A model generated the notes under the pieces. It ran no database searches. It was not told the origin of the DNA and saw only the letters and a program-made list of their open reading frames with translations. A program made the translations under genes and the position numbers. From contig BCJJ01000012.1 of assembly GCA_039545355.1 (NCBI GenBank), forward strand, positions 513,067 through 577,066: DNA of 64,000 bases, given 5' to 3'. This document shows, in pieces, positions 11,219 to 22,424 of the stretch (its first letter is position 1; every line of letters begins with the position of its first letter). This DNA comes from Trichosporon coremiiforme (taxonomy: Eukaryota; Basidiomycota; Tremellomycetes; Trichosporonales; Trichosporonaceae).

Positions 11219-11709
11219 ATGTTTGCGACTCGCCGTCTTGCCGCCCAGGTGGACCGATCCGCGTTCAAGCAGGCGCTGAAGAGCGCCCAGCAGCACCAGC
11301 CTGCACCCGTCAACCAGCCGCTGCGACCGGCGAAGCCGCTTATGGAGAAGCTCACCGGCGAGCCGGCGCCGAAGCAGAGCCTGTCCGACCGTCAGGCTGC
11401 CGCCGCCAAGGGCAAGAACAAGAGCATCATCGACTCTTTCCGATGTAAGTCTGCCTTTCCCCAATCCACAATCAACTTCGCCAGCTATGATAGTGTTCGT
11501 GTTAGCTAACATCAGCCCTTCCCAGCAATCAGCGTATCCTTGTCGGTATCGCCTTTGGAACCGTTGCTATTGCTGGTCTCTTCTGGGACCGCACGATGGA
11601 GGAGGCTGAGCTGAAGCAGGAGGACGAGTACGGCTTCGAGCGTGTTGCGGACGAGATCGCGAAGCGCAAGACCGAGGCCGGCAACGCGCCGGCAGCTAGG
11701 AGGTCGTAG
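11219..11709 (+). CDS. Small single-pass, probably mitochondrial protein (139 aa)
   Basis: Exons 11219..11444 and 11516..11709 give 139 codons with a closed frame. The acceptor used is the CTAAC-ATCAG at 11513-11515; the nearer CCCAG would shift the frame. The N-terminus (MFATRRLAAQVDRSAFKQ) resembles a mitochondrial presequence. One hydrophobic helix (ILVGIAFGTVAIAGLFW) is followed by an acidic-basic tail (DRTMEEAELKQEDEYGFERV). The size and layout resemble respiratory-chain assembly factors, but I cannot assign a family. Confidence 0.75.
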
Positions 11710-11813
11710 ACTGTCAACATATATGTATCACTATATTCTGCTCCTTCTCGCTCTGAAGTGAGATATGGCGCAAAGGGCCCCAGATGTTCGGTATTATGTC
11801 GCATCTAGTAAAT

Positions 11814-12592
11814 CTATAAATCTTTGCGGGCTCCCCACCACCCCTTGCCGTAGGAGATAAGCAGCTCGTCGCCCTTCTTGATCTCCGTCAACGTCCAGAT
11901 CTCCATCCTGAGGTACCCCTCTGTCAAGCTCGTACGGAACTCGCAGTTCGGCTTTGCTCCGATACCCCTATAATCGTTCACGAAGCGCGCCGCGTTTCCC
12001 ATTTTCGCGGCATCGATGCCAATGGACACCTCTGCATTCGTCGGGTTCGAGGGATGGTGACCCGCGAGTCGCAGGAGGGAGAGATCGTAGTCCGAGTCTG
12101 CATGTGGGTCTCCTATGACTGCAATGGTCAGCATGATAGCCTTAGCCCGGAGTTGTGAACTCACCTTTACCCTCATCATCGGTTAACGTCGCATGGATCT
12201 CGCCGAGGTAGGGAATGACCAGCTCCTTCGGGGCAAGCTTCTTCTTCGCGACGAGGCAGTGCTGCCCGTTTGCCGGGTGCTTCGGGTCGCTGACCCGCTT
12301 GATCTGGATGAGATGCGCAGGGAAGGTGACCGGCTTCGGGTTGAAGCCATTTGGCGCTAGGAGGGGGAGAAGCTCGCGCGGAAACGCTCGATCAACCCGC
12401 GACCGCGTCAGGTAGACTACATCCTCCGGCCACGTCGGAGGCGGAGCGGAGTCATTGGCGAGCGGAATGGTGACGGCGAGGACGCGGGGAAGGCTGATGA
12501 GCAGCGCAGTCGGGGTGGGTGAGGGTGGATGGCTGGAGTCGCAGAAATGTTGACGGCGAGGAAAGCGAACCGGCTAGATCCGAAAACGGCAT
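11814..12592 (-). CDS. SET-domain protein (frame interruption near the N-terminus)
   Basis: Likely a compact SET-domain protein, possibly a protein-lysine methyltransferase. The C-terminal half has the SET hallmarks: ARFVNDYRGIGAKPNCEF (the N-H/D-C-x-pseudoknot region) and ELLISYGKGWW at the end, with LVAKKKLAPKELVIPYLGE upstream. A clear intron 12119..12164 (GTGAGT, GCTGAC...GCAG) joins in frame. The only start in range is MPFSDLAGSLSSPSTF at 12592. That frame stops unless the sequence from about 12554 to 12494 is removed as a 61-nt intron with a weak GTCAAC donor and no CTRAC, or unless there is a one-base frameshift near 12500. With that intron the CDS is 672 nt. It is divergent from the hydrolase gene across 127 bp. 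Confidence 0.7.
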
Positions 12593-12719
12593 GTTCACCG
12601 ACGTCACGCGTGGTGCAGTCACCTGTCACCGAGCTGCAACGACAACAACGGTGCCCATGGATCCACAGTTGCTCTTCTGCATCTTTTCTCACCACTCGCA
12701 CTCGTGCACGTCAGCGGAA

Positions 12720-15572
12720 ATGGCGAGCGCGCATATCGAGAGAAGCGAACCACTACGCCTCGGGGACTGGGAGGTAAGCTGAGACTTCGTCGAGAGGTAG
12801 CTGACGTCAGGTAGTAGGCCCCTTCCCCGCTGGTATGCGCGAGCACCCCCTCACGCATTCTCCCGTCCTGCACCAGATCCGCCAGACGAAGAATCTACTT
12901 CAGTCCGAAGCCACATCTCAGGAGCCTGCGTTCTCCTTTGCTTACAAAACGAAGTACGGGGACCCCTTCACGACGCAGCTCCTATCCACCGGCGCCGTCT
13001 GGAAGCGACTGCCCGGCACCTCGCCCGTTGAGATTGCCTTCCCCGAAGTGGACTGGAAGCTACTCCGCAGCGACCATGGCTGGGCGGCAATGCAGTACGA
13101 GATTCTTATGCGGAGCAAGCTCGATGTCCCTGAGGACAAGGAGGTGCGCATTGATTCAGAGCAGGTCGTGGAGTATGCGATCATCGCCGACCATGACCCA
13201 GAGGTCAAGGTCAGGTGGCTGGTTGGAGACATCTACGGTTTCGGGTCGACTCCCACCGGTCGCCACCTCAGCAAGGAGGGACCGTCGAACTTTGCCCGCA
13301 GCTTGCATCTCAAGAAGGGATCGTACGTTCTGCTCGTCCGCGGACTATACGAGATCAGGATGTTCGGCGACCCGAAGGACAAGCCTCCGATGATCAAGAT
13401 CGACCTGAAGCTGTGGCCTAGCAAGAAGCAGGAACGTCCGCGTCTTGTCCTGGTGCCCGGTGTCGACATGTTCCCGGACACCTTGCAGGGCCGGTACGCC
13501 GGAGACGTATTTGCAATCGGAGTGTGTCTGCCACCGGACGCAGAGCCGGTCACCATCGACATCGAGAGCAAGCATGCCAAGGCTGTGTTGCCTAGGTATC
13601 AGCTGTTCCCCGGTCAGACTCGAGCCATCCCCCTGCGATTCACCTCCGACAAGGCAGACAAGGAATTCAGCGTGAAGCTCACAACGCGTCCTCTCAGCAT
13701 CGAGGACCCGGACGAGATGGCCGAGGCTCATGAGACGGTGGAGTGGAAGCCCCAGTTGGACTCGCTGTATGACCTCACCCAGGACAACTGGCTGAACTCT
13801 GGGAAACCTCTGCGCATCACGTTTGGCACCTCCGAATCAGGAGACATAAACGTCACCCGAGCAGTGATTCTGCCGCCACCAGACTTCCCCAAGATCAAGA
13901 AGCTACAGCCTGTGCTGCTGTGCCTGCACGGTGCCGGTGTCGACATCGAAGCAGAAGGCTGGATCAAGGAGATCCCCCGCGTGAAGGGCATGTTTGCCAT
14001 CCTGGCTACTGGCAGGAACGAATGGGGTGAGGACTGGCACGGCGGCGCAGTCACAGAAGTCTGGGCAGCTCGTCGAGCTGCCGACCAGATCCTTCTTCGC
14101 AGCGTTCAAGTGCCGCACAACCGAGAGACTGTTCTCCTGGGACACTCTAACGGCGGCCAAGGCGTATGGCACGTTGGTCAGCGTAATCCCGACCTCGTCC
14201 GTGGCATCATCGCACTCAGCGGATACACGACGATCAACAACTACGTGCCGTTCACGGAGCAGAGGAGCAACCACTTCGCCGACCCAGCGCTATTGGGCGT
14301 GCTTCAGTCAAGTCTGACACCATACAACAACGAGATCTACGTCAGCAACCTGGCGTCTGTCCCCATGGTTGTCGTCCACGGTGCGATCGATGACAATGTG
14401 CCGGCACATCACAGTCGGACATATGTCGAGACACTCCGGGACTGGGGCAAGAAGGCGGCGGACGTCACCTACGTCGAGGTGCCGCGGAAGGGCCACGTGT
14501 GGGACGGCATCTTGACGCACCCGACCATCGTGCACTTCCTCAACAACCTACCTGAGAAGAAGGACGTGTACACCGTCCGCGACGCGGGATTCTCGATTGC
14601 GTGCGCAAACCCGGACGAGATGGGCCCGAAAGGTGCCATTCGCATTCTTGAGCTGGCTGTGCCGGGTCGTCTGGCCCGTCTCGACGTCAACATGAAGCAC
14701 TGGCGACAGGATCCTGCACCGGAGGAGCTGCAGATGTACGGCATGAACATCAAGCGCATCGCCGTTGGAGAGGGCGAGCACCCGCTCATAATGGAGCCAT
14801 GCACTGGTATGATTCGGGCTGCGGGGCGAAGTGTATCTGGCCCCTTCCAGCCGTGGGTTGCATCTGCTGCCAACGCCAGCAAGCCGAGGCGGTACGGACC
14901 CATGATCCGGCTTCTGGACAGCGATGGGCCGATGCTCCTCGTCATTCCGATTGAGACCGGAACAGGCTCTGACGTGCTCAAGCAGAGGCATCTGCGCGAG
15001 GTGGCGATCCGGTACGCGCACGACGTCCGCGTGTACCAGCGCCAGGACGTCGAGATTGTCTATGACATCCAGGCACTGCGCGCTGTCATTGACGGATCGA
15101 TGCAGCGCTATGGCAGCGTCATCGTGTTCGGCCGACCCGACGAGAACCGCTACGCCAAGTGGATGGTCCGTCAGAAGCGCATCCCAGGTGAGCGTACCCC
15201 TCCCGTTTCCTTTCTGACGTCGCAGTCGACTTCCCCACGCGCTGCACCTTCACTGTGGAGGGCCGCAACGTCTGGGAGCCTGGAACCGGTACGTCCCAGC
15301 TAAAGGAACGGACAACTGAGCTGACATCAGGTATCATCGCACTGCACCCACACCCGGTCGGTCCAGGGCTCGCCTGCCTCGTAGCGGGCAACGACGACCT
15401 CGGGCTGGAGGTGAACTCGCGCCTCCTCCCCCTCCGCACCGGCGTCATGGTCCCCGACTGGGTCGTCGCCAGCAAGCGCTGTGAATGGCAGGGCTATGGC
15501 GGACTCGACGGCGCCGGGTTCTGGTCGGCCGACTGGAAATGGAGCGAGGCAATGAGCTGGATGGACAGATGA
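12720..15572 (+). CDS. Large alpha/beta-hydrolase (prolyl-oligopeptidase/S9-like catalytic domain)
   Basis: Predicted serine hydrolase of 911 aa; substrate unknown. Exons are 12720..12773, 12811..15187, 15226..15288 and 15331..15572, and the introns of 37, 38 and 42 nt all carry CTGAC near the acceptor. The first ~370 residues form a beta-rich N-terminal region. The hydrolase core follows: an oxyanion-type LLCLHGAGVD, the nucleophile elbow GHSNGG (Ser about residue 464), an acidic residue in VVVHGAIDDNVP and the histidine in RKGHVWDGI. A ~330-aa C-terminal extension continues after it. No signal peptide or membrane helix is visible, so a cytosolic location is likely. The S9 assignment rests on the order of triad motifs. 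Confidence 0.85.
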
Positions 15573-17988
15573 GTGCGCGGCGCCACGTGCGGGTCGCCGT
15601 CATCTCGGCGCCGGCGTTGGCGCTTAGGGCGGACCCCGCAGCAAGTTAGTGTCGAGTGATCGGCAGATTGATATGTTGTTTTCTACTACGGTTTGGCCAG
15701 ACTTTCCAGGCGATGGAGTTTGAGTGGGAACGGAGCTGGACGAGAGCTCAGCAAGGGCCGGGGGGGGTGCCGGAGCTGTGTGCCGTTGTGGAAGACTTAA
15801 ACTCTATTCCGGCGTGCTTTCCTGTGCGCTCTCGTGCTCTCTTGCGTGCTCGGCGGAGTGTCCGGCTGGTCCGGGTGGTCCGGTTGGCCACGGCCCAGAG
15901 GCACACGGAGGCACGCAGAAGGCACAAGGAACGTAGGAACGGAGGTAACCATGGGTCGGCGCACTCCCCCGTCCTTCCCTCGTGTTCGTCTTGTTTACGT
16001 TACGCCTGGCCCGAAGGGCCCAGAGGGCTGCTCCAGAGGGCCCAATTTTTTCTTCTCCTGCAATCTTCTCGCATTACTGCAGAGCCCTCGACGGAAGGAG
16101 GACTCTGCGGCCTGTACGATAGGCGCGAGTTCTGTCAGATGAGACTGGAGCAGCAGGAGCAGCAGGAGCAGCGGGGCCAGCAAGCGGAGCTAACGGAGAG
16201 TATGCATATGATCAATGCCTGGTTTGAGGCGTGCGGGCACCTGAGCAGGCAGCCAGTCAGCAGCAGACGCTCGAGTATCAGATATCTGCATCCAGCAAGC
16301 AATTCATGGCCAGGACGCGCGCAGGATGGCATGGCTTCACGGCATTCTGGCCGGCCTGGAGCCAGCTGGCACAATGACTGCGTCTTCTGGGGTCTCCGGG
16401 GTTCCGGGAGTGCTGGGCTGTTTTCTGGCTGGCTGCGATAGCTGCGATGCAAGCAGCGACATGTTCGAATTAGGAAAGTTCGCATGCGAGTTGAGGCCAG
16501 GTCGGGGCAGCGGTGCGACGCTGGCCTCTGACGATTCATGGCCAGCAACGCCCGTTAACGCCATGCAGGACCATGCAGGACATCGCAGGATGTAGCAGCT
16601 GGTGGCTCAGGACATCGAACTCGGGATTCCGGCCTCGAAAGCGAGGGACCAGGCGAGATCGCATTCAGTCCTCAGGGCCCGTTGAGGTGCAGTACAGAAT
16701 TCCTCGATACGGCCCGCATCTTCCGGACCACTCTCTGAACTCGCTGCACGAGGCATGTCAAGTTCGGAATCAGCCAGCCAGCTGACCAGTTCGAGACCAA
16801 GGAACCGTCTTGCCCGGCTTGCGGCTGCCTGCTGCTTGCGCCTTTGAGCTCGGCACGGCGACAGAAGCTCGGCAGATGGCAGCGCGGAGCAGAACAGAGT
16901 AGGGAGAGCAGGGAGCCGGACTGGAGTTCATCAAACTTGTGTGATGCTCTGACTCAGGACCACCATGAAGTGACAGGAGGCTCGAGCCCAGCTTAGCGCC
17001 GAGGTACTATGCCTATCGTTGAGAGCCGTTCGAGCCAAAAGCTAGCGAACAAAAGTTAGCAGCGATAGAGTTGGACGGCAAATCGGCAGCGGCACTGCCC
17101 GCGACACAAAGCGAGACATGGAGGAGTCCGAGGCTCCGTCTTAGCCGCGTGCTGCGGAGAGATGTCTCGAACCCCTCCGCGCCCTCCGGTTTGGTCGGAA
17201 GCTCGGACGGTGGACCGGGTGATCGATGTCGGCATCGGTTCTCACGCGTGGCTCATGTTCCTCGGACGCGGTCTGGCAGTCGTACAGCATACCGGAGGGA
17301 TGTATACTGGCGCAGCGATTTGCAACACACTGATGCGTTCTGCGTGCTCCCTAGTGGTGGCAAGTGTGCTCGCGGGGGCATCTGCATCGAGACCAAGAGG
17401 ACCGAAGCATTCCGGCCGTCGAACAGAAGACGAGGAAGACGAGGAGGAGAAGAGACGGAGACGCGTCGGATGGGTACGTGATATAGCCTGATATCGCCTG
17501 ATTCGGCGCGGATTAGTCCAAGGGCTGCTCGAAAAACGCGACTAAGCAAAGGACCAGCGTTACATTACTACCCAGGGTTCAGGCCATTAGGGACGGCAGG
17601 GCGGGCATTAGAAAAGCGGTTAATGGCGATGAAAACCCCATTTGCTCCCGCACCCTTTTGCCCTCTGTCCTTGAGGCCTTGAGGGGCACTGACCCCACAC
17701 CCGTCTGGCGTCTGGCGGCGCCCAGCCCAACACTGCGGTTCACCCTGTCGCCCGTCGCTGTCCTCACCTGCCCTGCCCTGTACGCCTGCACGCCTGCACA
17801 GCTCGAGCCTTCATTTCACTCCTGCCCGTACAACTCAACTTATCCTCATCCACCCAACCCCCTTACCCACCTATCCACCTCCATCTCGACGCTCCCACTG
17901 CCGTCGACCCCTCACCCTCTTTGGACTCCAGCACTCGGCCCAGCCCCCGCCTCGACTCTCATCAGCCCACATCGAAAAGACGACAACA
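15573..17988. other. Gene-poor stretch upstream of RAS1
   Basis: About 2.4 kb without a supportable gene. It holds small degenerate direct repeats: GGTCCGG-type units near 15860-15890, a GGAGCAGCA run near 16146-16176, and a CATGCAGGAC doublet near 16562-16582. The last ~200 bp before 17989 are pyrimidine-rich and probably the RAS1 leader. No transposon features seen. Confidence 0.45.
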
Positions 17989-19608
17989 ATGTCCAACGTA
18001 CGCGTCGCCCTCCCAGCTGCTCGCCAGACTGCCCGACACTCGTTTCATCGCTGACACACTGCAGGCCCAGTTTCTTCGCGAGTACCGACTCGTCGTCGTC
18101 GGTGGTGGTGGTGCGTTGTCCCATGGCGACGGGAGCTGCGAAGCCGAGCCGGCAGCGAGATCTGGAGCAGCGGGGGCAAGAGCCGGGTTCACCGACGCCG
18201 GCTAGCCCTGGGCGCCGCGAATCTGCGATGGCCCCAGGCATCCATGATACAGCGCGCCGAAGCGGTGTATCGCGGCGGCAACAGCTGTGCTGTTGTTGCT
18301 GCTGCCGCTGGGCGCGCGTATTGGCTGCTGCTCTGACGTTTGCCTTCAGCTGTAGACTATCGCGCGGCTCGCCGCAGCTCTCATTCGCCGAACCCTGCGC
18401 CCAGTAGCTGCTGGGCGCACGGGGCCGCTCTCGTCCTCAGTCCCTTTACTGACGTTGCAGGTGTCGGCAAGTCTGCTCTCACCATCCAGTTCATTCAGGC
18501 GCATGTGAGTACCATGGTTGCTGCTGCTGCCGCTGTTGTGATCCGGCTGTCCGGCTGTCGGTGTGTGACGTGATTGTGCAAAACCGCTCAATCGCACTTG
18601 TCTCCCCGCACATGACCGGCGGCGCAGCGGGCGTTGATCATTCTCAATTGCGCGTTGAATTCCAGCTGACATGTGCAGTTCGTCGACGAGTGAGTTCATT
18701 CAGTTGTTCCTCGCCGTCCCGCTCTCTCGCGGTCGGCAAGACGAGGAATTCAGGTGCGAGTACCAAGACTTTTCGCTGACGCCACCACAGGTATGACCCC
18801 ACCATTGGTGAGTACGGGCGCGCGTTACATTGAGATGCAATTGAGAAGCTGACGACATCGCAGAGGACTCGTACCGCAAGCAGTGCTTCATCGACGAGGA
18901 GGTCGCCCTTCTCGACGTCCTCGACACGGCCGGCCAGGAGGAGTATGGAGCCATGAGGGAGCAGTACATGAGGACGGGTGAGTGAACGGGTTCGAAATCT
19001 GTCGCGTCGGGGTTGTTGTGTCACTCTGCTGCCATAGCGGCGGGTATGAGGCGTCCGGCGCGCCCCTCTTGGCACAGGGCGAGAACAGTCGAGGGAGCCG
19101 CGGCGAGAACCGCGATCGAGGTGGTCGGCTTTGAGGAGGCGTCGCGAAATGGTTTCGGAAGTCTTAGAACAATCACGCTGACCATCCAGGCGAGGGCTTC
19201 CTTCTCGTTTACTCGATCACCTCGCGCAGCTCGTTCGAGGAGGTCTCGACGTTCCACCAGCAGATCCTCCGTGTCAAGGACCGAGACTACTTCCCCGTCG
19301 TCGTTGTCGCCAACAAGTGCGACCTCGAGTACGAGCGCCAGGTCCAGCCCCACGAGGGCCGCGACCTCGCCAAGCGCTTCGGTGCCCAGTGCATCGAGAC
19401 CTCGGCGAAGCAGCGCGTCAACGTTGACGAGGCGTTCGTTGCCGTCGTCCGCGCCATCCGTCGGTTCCAGCGGGAATCCGGCCCCGGCCCCGCCAAGCCG
19501 CCTGCTCAGCAGGGCCAGCGCCCCGCTGCCGGCGTCGGCGGCCGCCCGCAAGAGAAGGACGCCGACGAGGTCTCGGGCGGCTGCTGCTCGGGCTGTGTCG
19601 TCCTCTAA
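17989..19608 (+). CDS. RAS1: Ras GTPase RAS1
   Basis: Small GTPase of 219 aa that relays nutrient, mating and thermotolerance signals in Cryptococcus relatives, acting at the plasma membrane. Seven exons: 17989..17997, 18065..18110, 18461..18504, 18679..18689, 18791..18807, 18864..18977 and 19190..19608; the sum is 660 nt and the frame closes. All G boxes are present: GGGGVGKS (P-loop, split by an intron), DEYDPTIEDS (effector loop), DTAGQEE (switch II), NKCD and ETSAK. The C-terminus is [11 protein letters not shown], a CaaX box (CVVL) with upstream cysteines for palmitoylation. Two internal exons are only 11 and 17 nt. The wild-type Gly and Gln at the oncogenic positions are intact. Confidence 0.96.
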
Positions 19609-20467
19609 GCATGGACCGGACATTAGACAATCAGCGGAGCGTGGCGAGCACAGGATTCAGGACGGGCACAGGCGTGCGCTGTGCCTGTAAAGCAGCCGAG
19701 CGCGGTGCCCGGCAGCTTGACGACGGTGGAGGGTAGCGGTGTGACGCGGTGCAGACCGCGGTGTGCGCTGTGTGCGCGACAGTGTGCGGAATGGTGGTGA
19801 CGGCGTGGCAAGGTGACGGCGTTGACGTTGTAACATGCGTTTCTCCTTTTTCTCTTTCTTCTTTCTCTATCCCCTTCCCCTACCCCTTTCCAACACCTCC
19901 CACAAAGGACCCCAATACGTTTTTTTTTCTTTTCTCTTCCCCAATCTACTCTTTAATACAGGTCTATCCCGGGCCGAGGTGCCGCTGGTGGCGCTCGTGG
20001 CCCAGCGCACGCACACGGCCAGCTGCTGTAATGACTAGTAGCGTATATGCATATAGGTGAGCCCCGCGGCGCGAGCGAGCGCAGCGAGCGTAGGAGCAAG
20101 ACGACGGAGCGAGGGCGAGCATGACTTTCAAGCGAGCGCAGCGAGCAAACGAACAGAGCAGAGAGGAGGGGTGGCATGACGACTCCAGTCACAGCGGACT
20201 CGAGCGACGATCAGTTGGACGAGACGAGGGTGCGCCGGTGCGAGGAGATGCACAGTGTCGAGGCAAGGAGAGCGAGGGATTAAGCTGCCAGCCAGCGACC
20301 ATGAGGCCATGAGGGCGCAATGATCGTCGGAGGTCACCGGTACGCACCAGGTCTGCGCACAGTACGAATGGGAAAGGCTGGGTCAGTCGCGCGTCAGGCA
20401 GTACCCCAGTGGTCTGCAATCGAGCGTCAGCCGGTCTTGAGGTAGTGATACATATGCTACAACAAGT
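19609..20467. other. Intergenic between RAS1 and the next gene
   Basis: About 0.86 kb between convergent genes. A T/C-rich block (19831-19960) is followed by a purine-rich block containing GAGCGAGCGCAGCGAGCG-like units (20070-20150). No gene, tRNA or clear terminator could be assigned. Confidence 0.45.
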
Positions 20468-21459
20468 CTAGATCCAGCTCCACTCGTGCGCGACCTCCTC
20501 CGTCCCCGTCCGAATGGGAGGCAGGGCGTACTCGTCCTTGCTCACTTCTCTCCTGCGCATTCCCCATCTCTCACCTCCCTGGGTCACCTCATACACCCCC
20601 TCTCTCTCTCCCTCTTCACCCTCCTCCATTTCTGTCGTCAGCTGTGCAGAATGATAGAGAGAAAAGCTTACCAGATATGGTCACGACATGGCCGAGGAGT
20701 TTCTGGAGAGCAGAGCGCATCTCGACGGATCGGGAGGAGGTGGGGAGAGGCAGGGGAACGGGGTCGTGTTCGAGCACGATGAGTGAGGCACCGAGGTGAG
20801 ACGCGGCTTGTTTGGCCGCAGACACGAGGGAGAGGTATTGCCACGCATCTTGGCTTAGTTCCCTCTTTACCTCCTGCTTCTCTCCCTCCGCCACGCCTTC
20901 CACGCCTTCCTCGCCTTCCACACCTTCCATACCGACTTCCTCAACCGTAGTCTTGGAGAGTGGAGGGGGCACATTCTTCTTCGCCTCATCCACGTCCTTG
21001 TCGAACAGAGCGCTCAGATCCGAAAGCACAATGAGCCCCGGTTTCTCGACCAATTCTGCCGTCGATGGGTTAGGATCGCTCGAGAGAAGGGAGAGGAGTA
21101 ATGCCGCGTGCCTCCAACTGGGACAGTAGCGCACATCCACCCTCCCCAGGTCTGGGATCGGTTTCCGGAGGGTTGGTTCGTCCTCCGCATCGATAGCGGA
21201 TTGCAGGGCATGTCGCGGACCGGTGATTATGAGTGCGCGGGAGGAGAGGTCTGGCGGTTCGTCCTGTCGTCAGCTGAGATTGAGGTAGGTGGGAAGGACT
21301 CACCGAGTCGAAAGGAGGCAGGGAAGACAGGTCGAGAAACCCAAGAGCGAGGTAGATGGCGGCCGCAGGAGAGCAGGTGCCGAGCACGGCGGATATTGGC
21401 GGGAGGTCTGTCGGCGCAGGTCCAGGACAGAGGGAGAGCGGGATCGTCGTCTCCCTCAT
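20468..21459 (-). CDS. Unrecognised 303-aa protein
   Basis: Exons 21459..21304, 21263..20672 and 20631..20468 total 912 nt and close the frame; both introns end GCTGACGACAG. I do not recognise the family. Visible features are a hydrophobic segment ISAVLGTCSPAAAIYLALGF near residues 22-41, beta-strand-like ALIITGPRHAL and LIVLSDLSALFD, an acidic central insert (EGVEGEEGVEGVAEGE), LGASLIVLEHDP, and a Trp-containing C-terminus (TEEVAHEWSWI). The alternation of hydrophobic strands with a VLGTCSPA turn where a Walker A could lie resembles degenerate RecA/Rad51-paralogue or Shu-complex folds, but this is only a suggestion. It is divergent from the Dabb gene across 257 bp. Confidence 0.65.
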
Positions 21460-21716
21460 CCTCGTTGTCTTCTCTGTTGTTGCGAGATGAGGGAAGGTGG
21501 AGGCCAGGTGAGGGTGGTTGACGCAAGTGGAGGCCAACCCAGCCAGTGACCAGTGACCGATCGGCCCGACCCGAGCCAGAAGTGACGGATAACTCCCGTC
21601 CGGCCGAGCGGAGTCACCTAGCGGAGCTCGCGGAGCCTGATACGGCGAGACGATGCGAGTCGTACATAACATCCCGGCTCGGAGGGAGCGTCTCTTACAC
21701 TCATCGACAATCACCA

Positions 21717-22289
21717 TGGGCAGTGAGTATTCTGCAGCTGAGAAGAGATACGCGCATAGCTGTTACTGTGTTCTCAGCATGTCTTGCTGCGTAGCCGTGT
21801 AGCCTCTGGGTATTCGATGTCTCTAGACCTCAGTCGCCCACCCAGTGCTCCTTCAGCCTACGACCTCACCCTTCTTTTCTCTCGATGCAAACGCTCCACT
21901 CGCTACGCTCGTTCCGCTAACTACAGAAATCGTTCACATCGTCCTCTTCAAGCTCAAGGAGCAGCCGGACGCTGCCGCGCTCCAGTCCGCCAAGGACTCC
22001 ATCAAGAAGCTGGAGCAGGTCCCCGGTGCCATCTCCATGTTTGTCGGCGAGCCCCAGATCGACGCCCGCACCAAGGGCTTCGACTACGGCCTGTACTCTG
22101 TCTTTGCGAGCCGCGCCGATCTTGACAAGTACGACGTCTCTGAGGCGCACAAGAACACCGTTGTCAACCACGTCAGGCCCAATGTCCAGGGTGAGTGTGT
22201 AGCTGTGCCGCAAGAGCCGGGTGCAGATGGTTGGCGGAAGGTTGCTGACATCAGACGTTATGGCCTACGACTTCGAGCTCCCCGAGTAG
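21717..22289 (+). CDS. Stress-responsive A/B-barrel (Dabb) domain protein
   Basis: Small single-domain protein of 101 aa, probably a dimeric alpha-beta barrel. Exons are 21717..21723 (7 nt only), 21927..22190 and 22255..22289; the frame closes at 306 nt. The start MGKIVHIVLFKLKEQ, the middle FVGEPQIDARTKGFDYGLYS and AHKNTVVNHVRPNVQDVMAYDFE are the hallmarks of the Dabb family. Enzymatic members exist, but most fungal copies have no proven activity. The first intron (203 nt) is much longer than average here and lies right after the seventh coding base, a place where expression-enhancing introns are often found. Confidence 0.9.
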
Positions 22290-22424
22290 ACTGCTATGCA
22301 AAATGTGTCGGAAGTGAACTGCGTACACGGGTCGTGGCTGACTCATGGCCATCGCTGCTCACCACATCGCTGACTCGCTGACCACTCGTTGCACCCAGCC
22401 CTCTAATGCCAATGGCCCATGCAT

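Noticed and set aside
15573..17988. Possible transposon relic suggested by small repeats
   Set aside because: No inverted or long terminal repeats, no transposase or reverse-transcriptase motifs, no target-site duplication.
18984..18996. GGTTCGA, a tRNA B-box-like string
   Set aside because: It lies inside a RAS1 intron and no A box or cloverleaf can be formed around it.
21460..21717. N-terminal extension of the 303-aa orphan (in-frame to 21717)
   Set aside because: It would overlap the start codon of the divergent Dabb gene and reads like promoter sequence; MRETTIPLSL is the better start.
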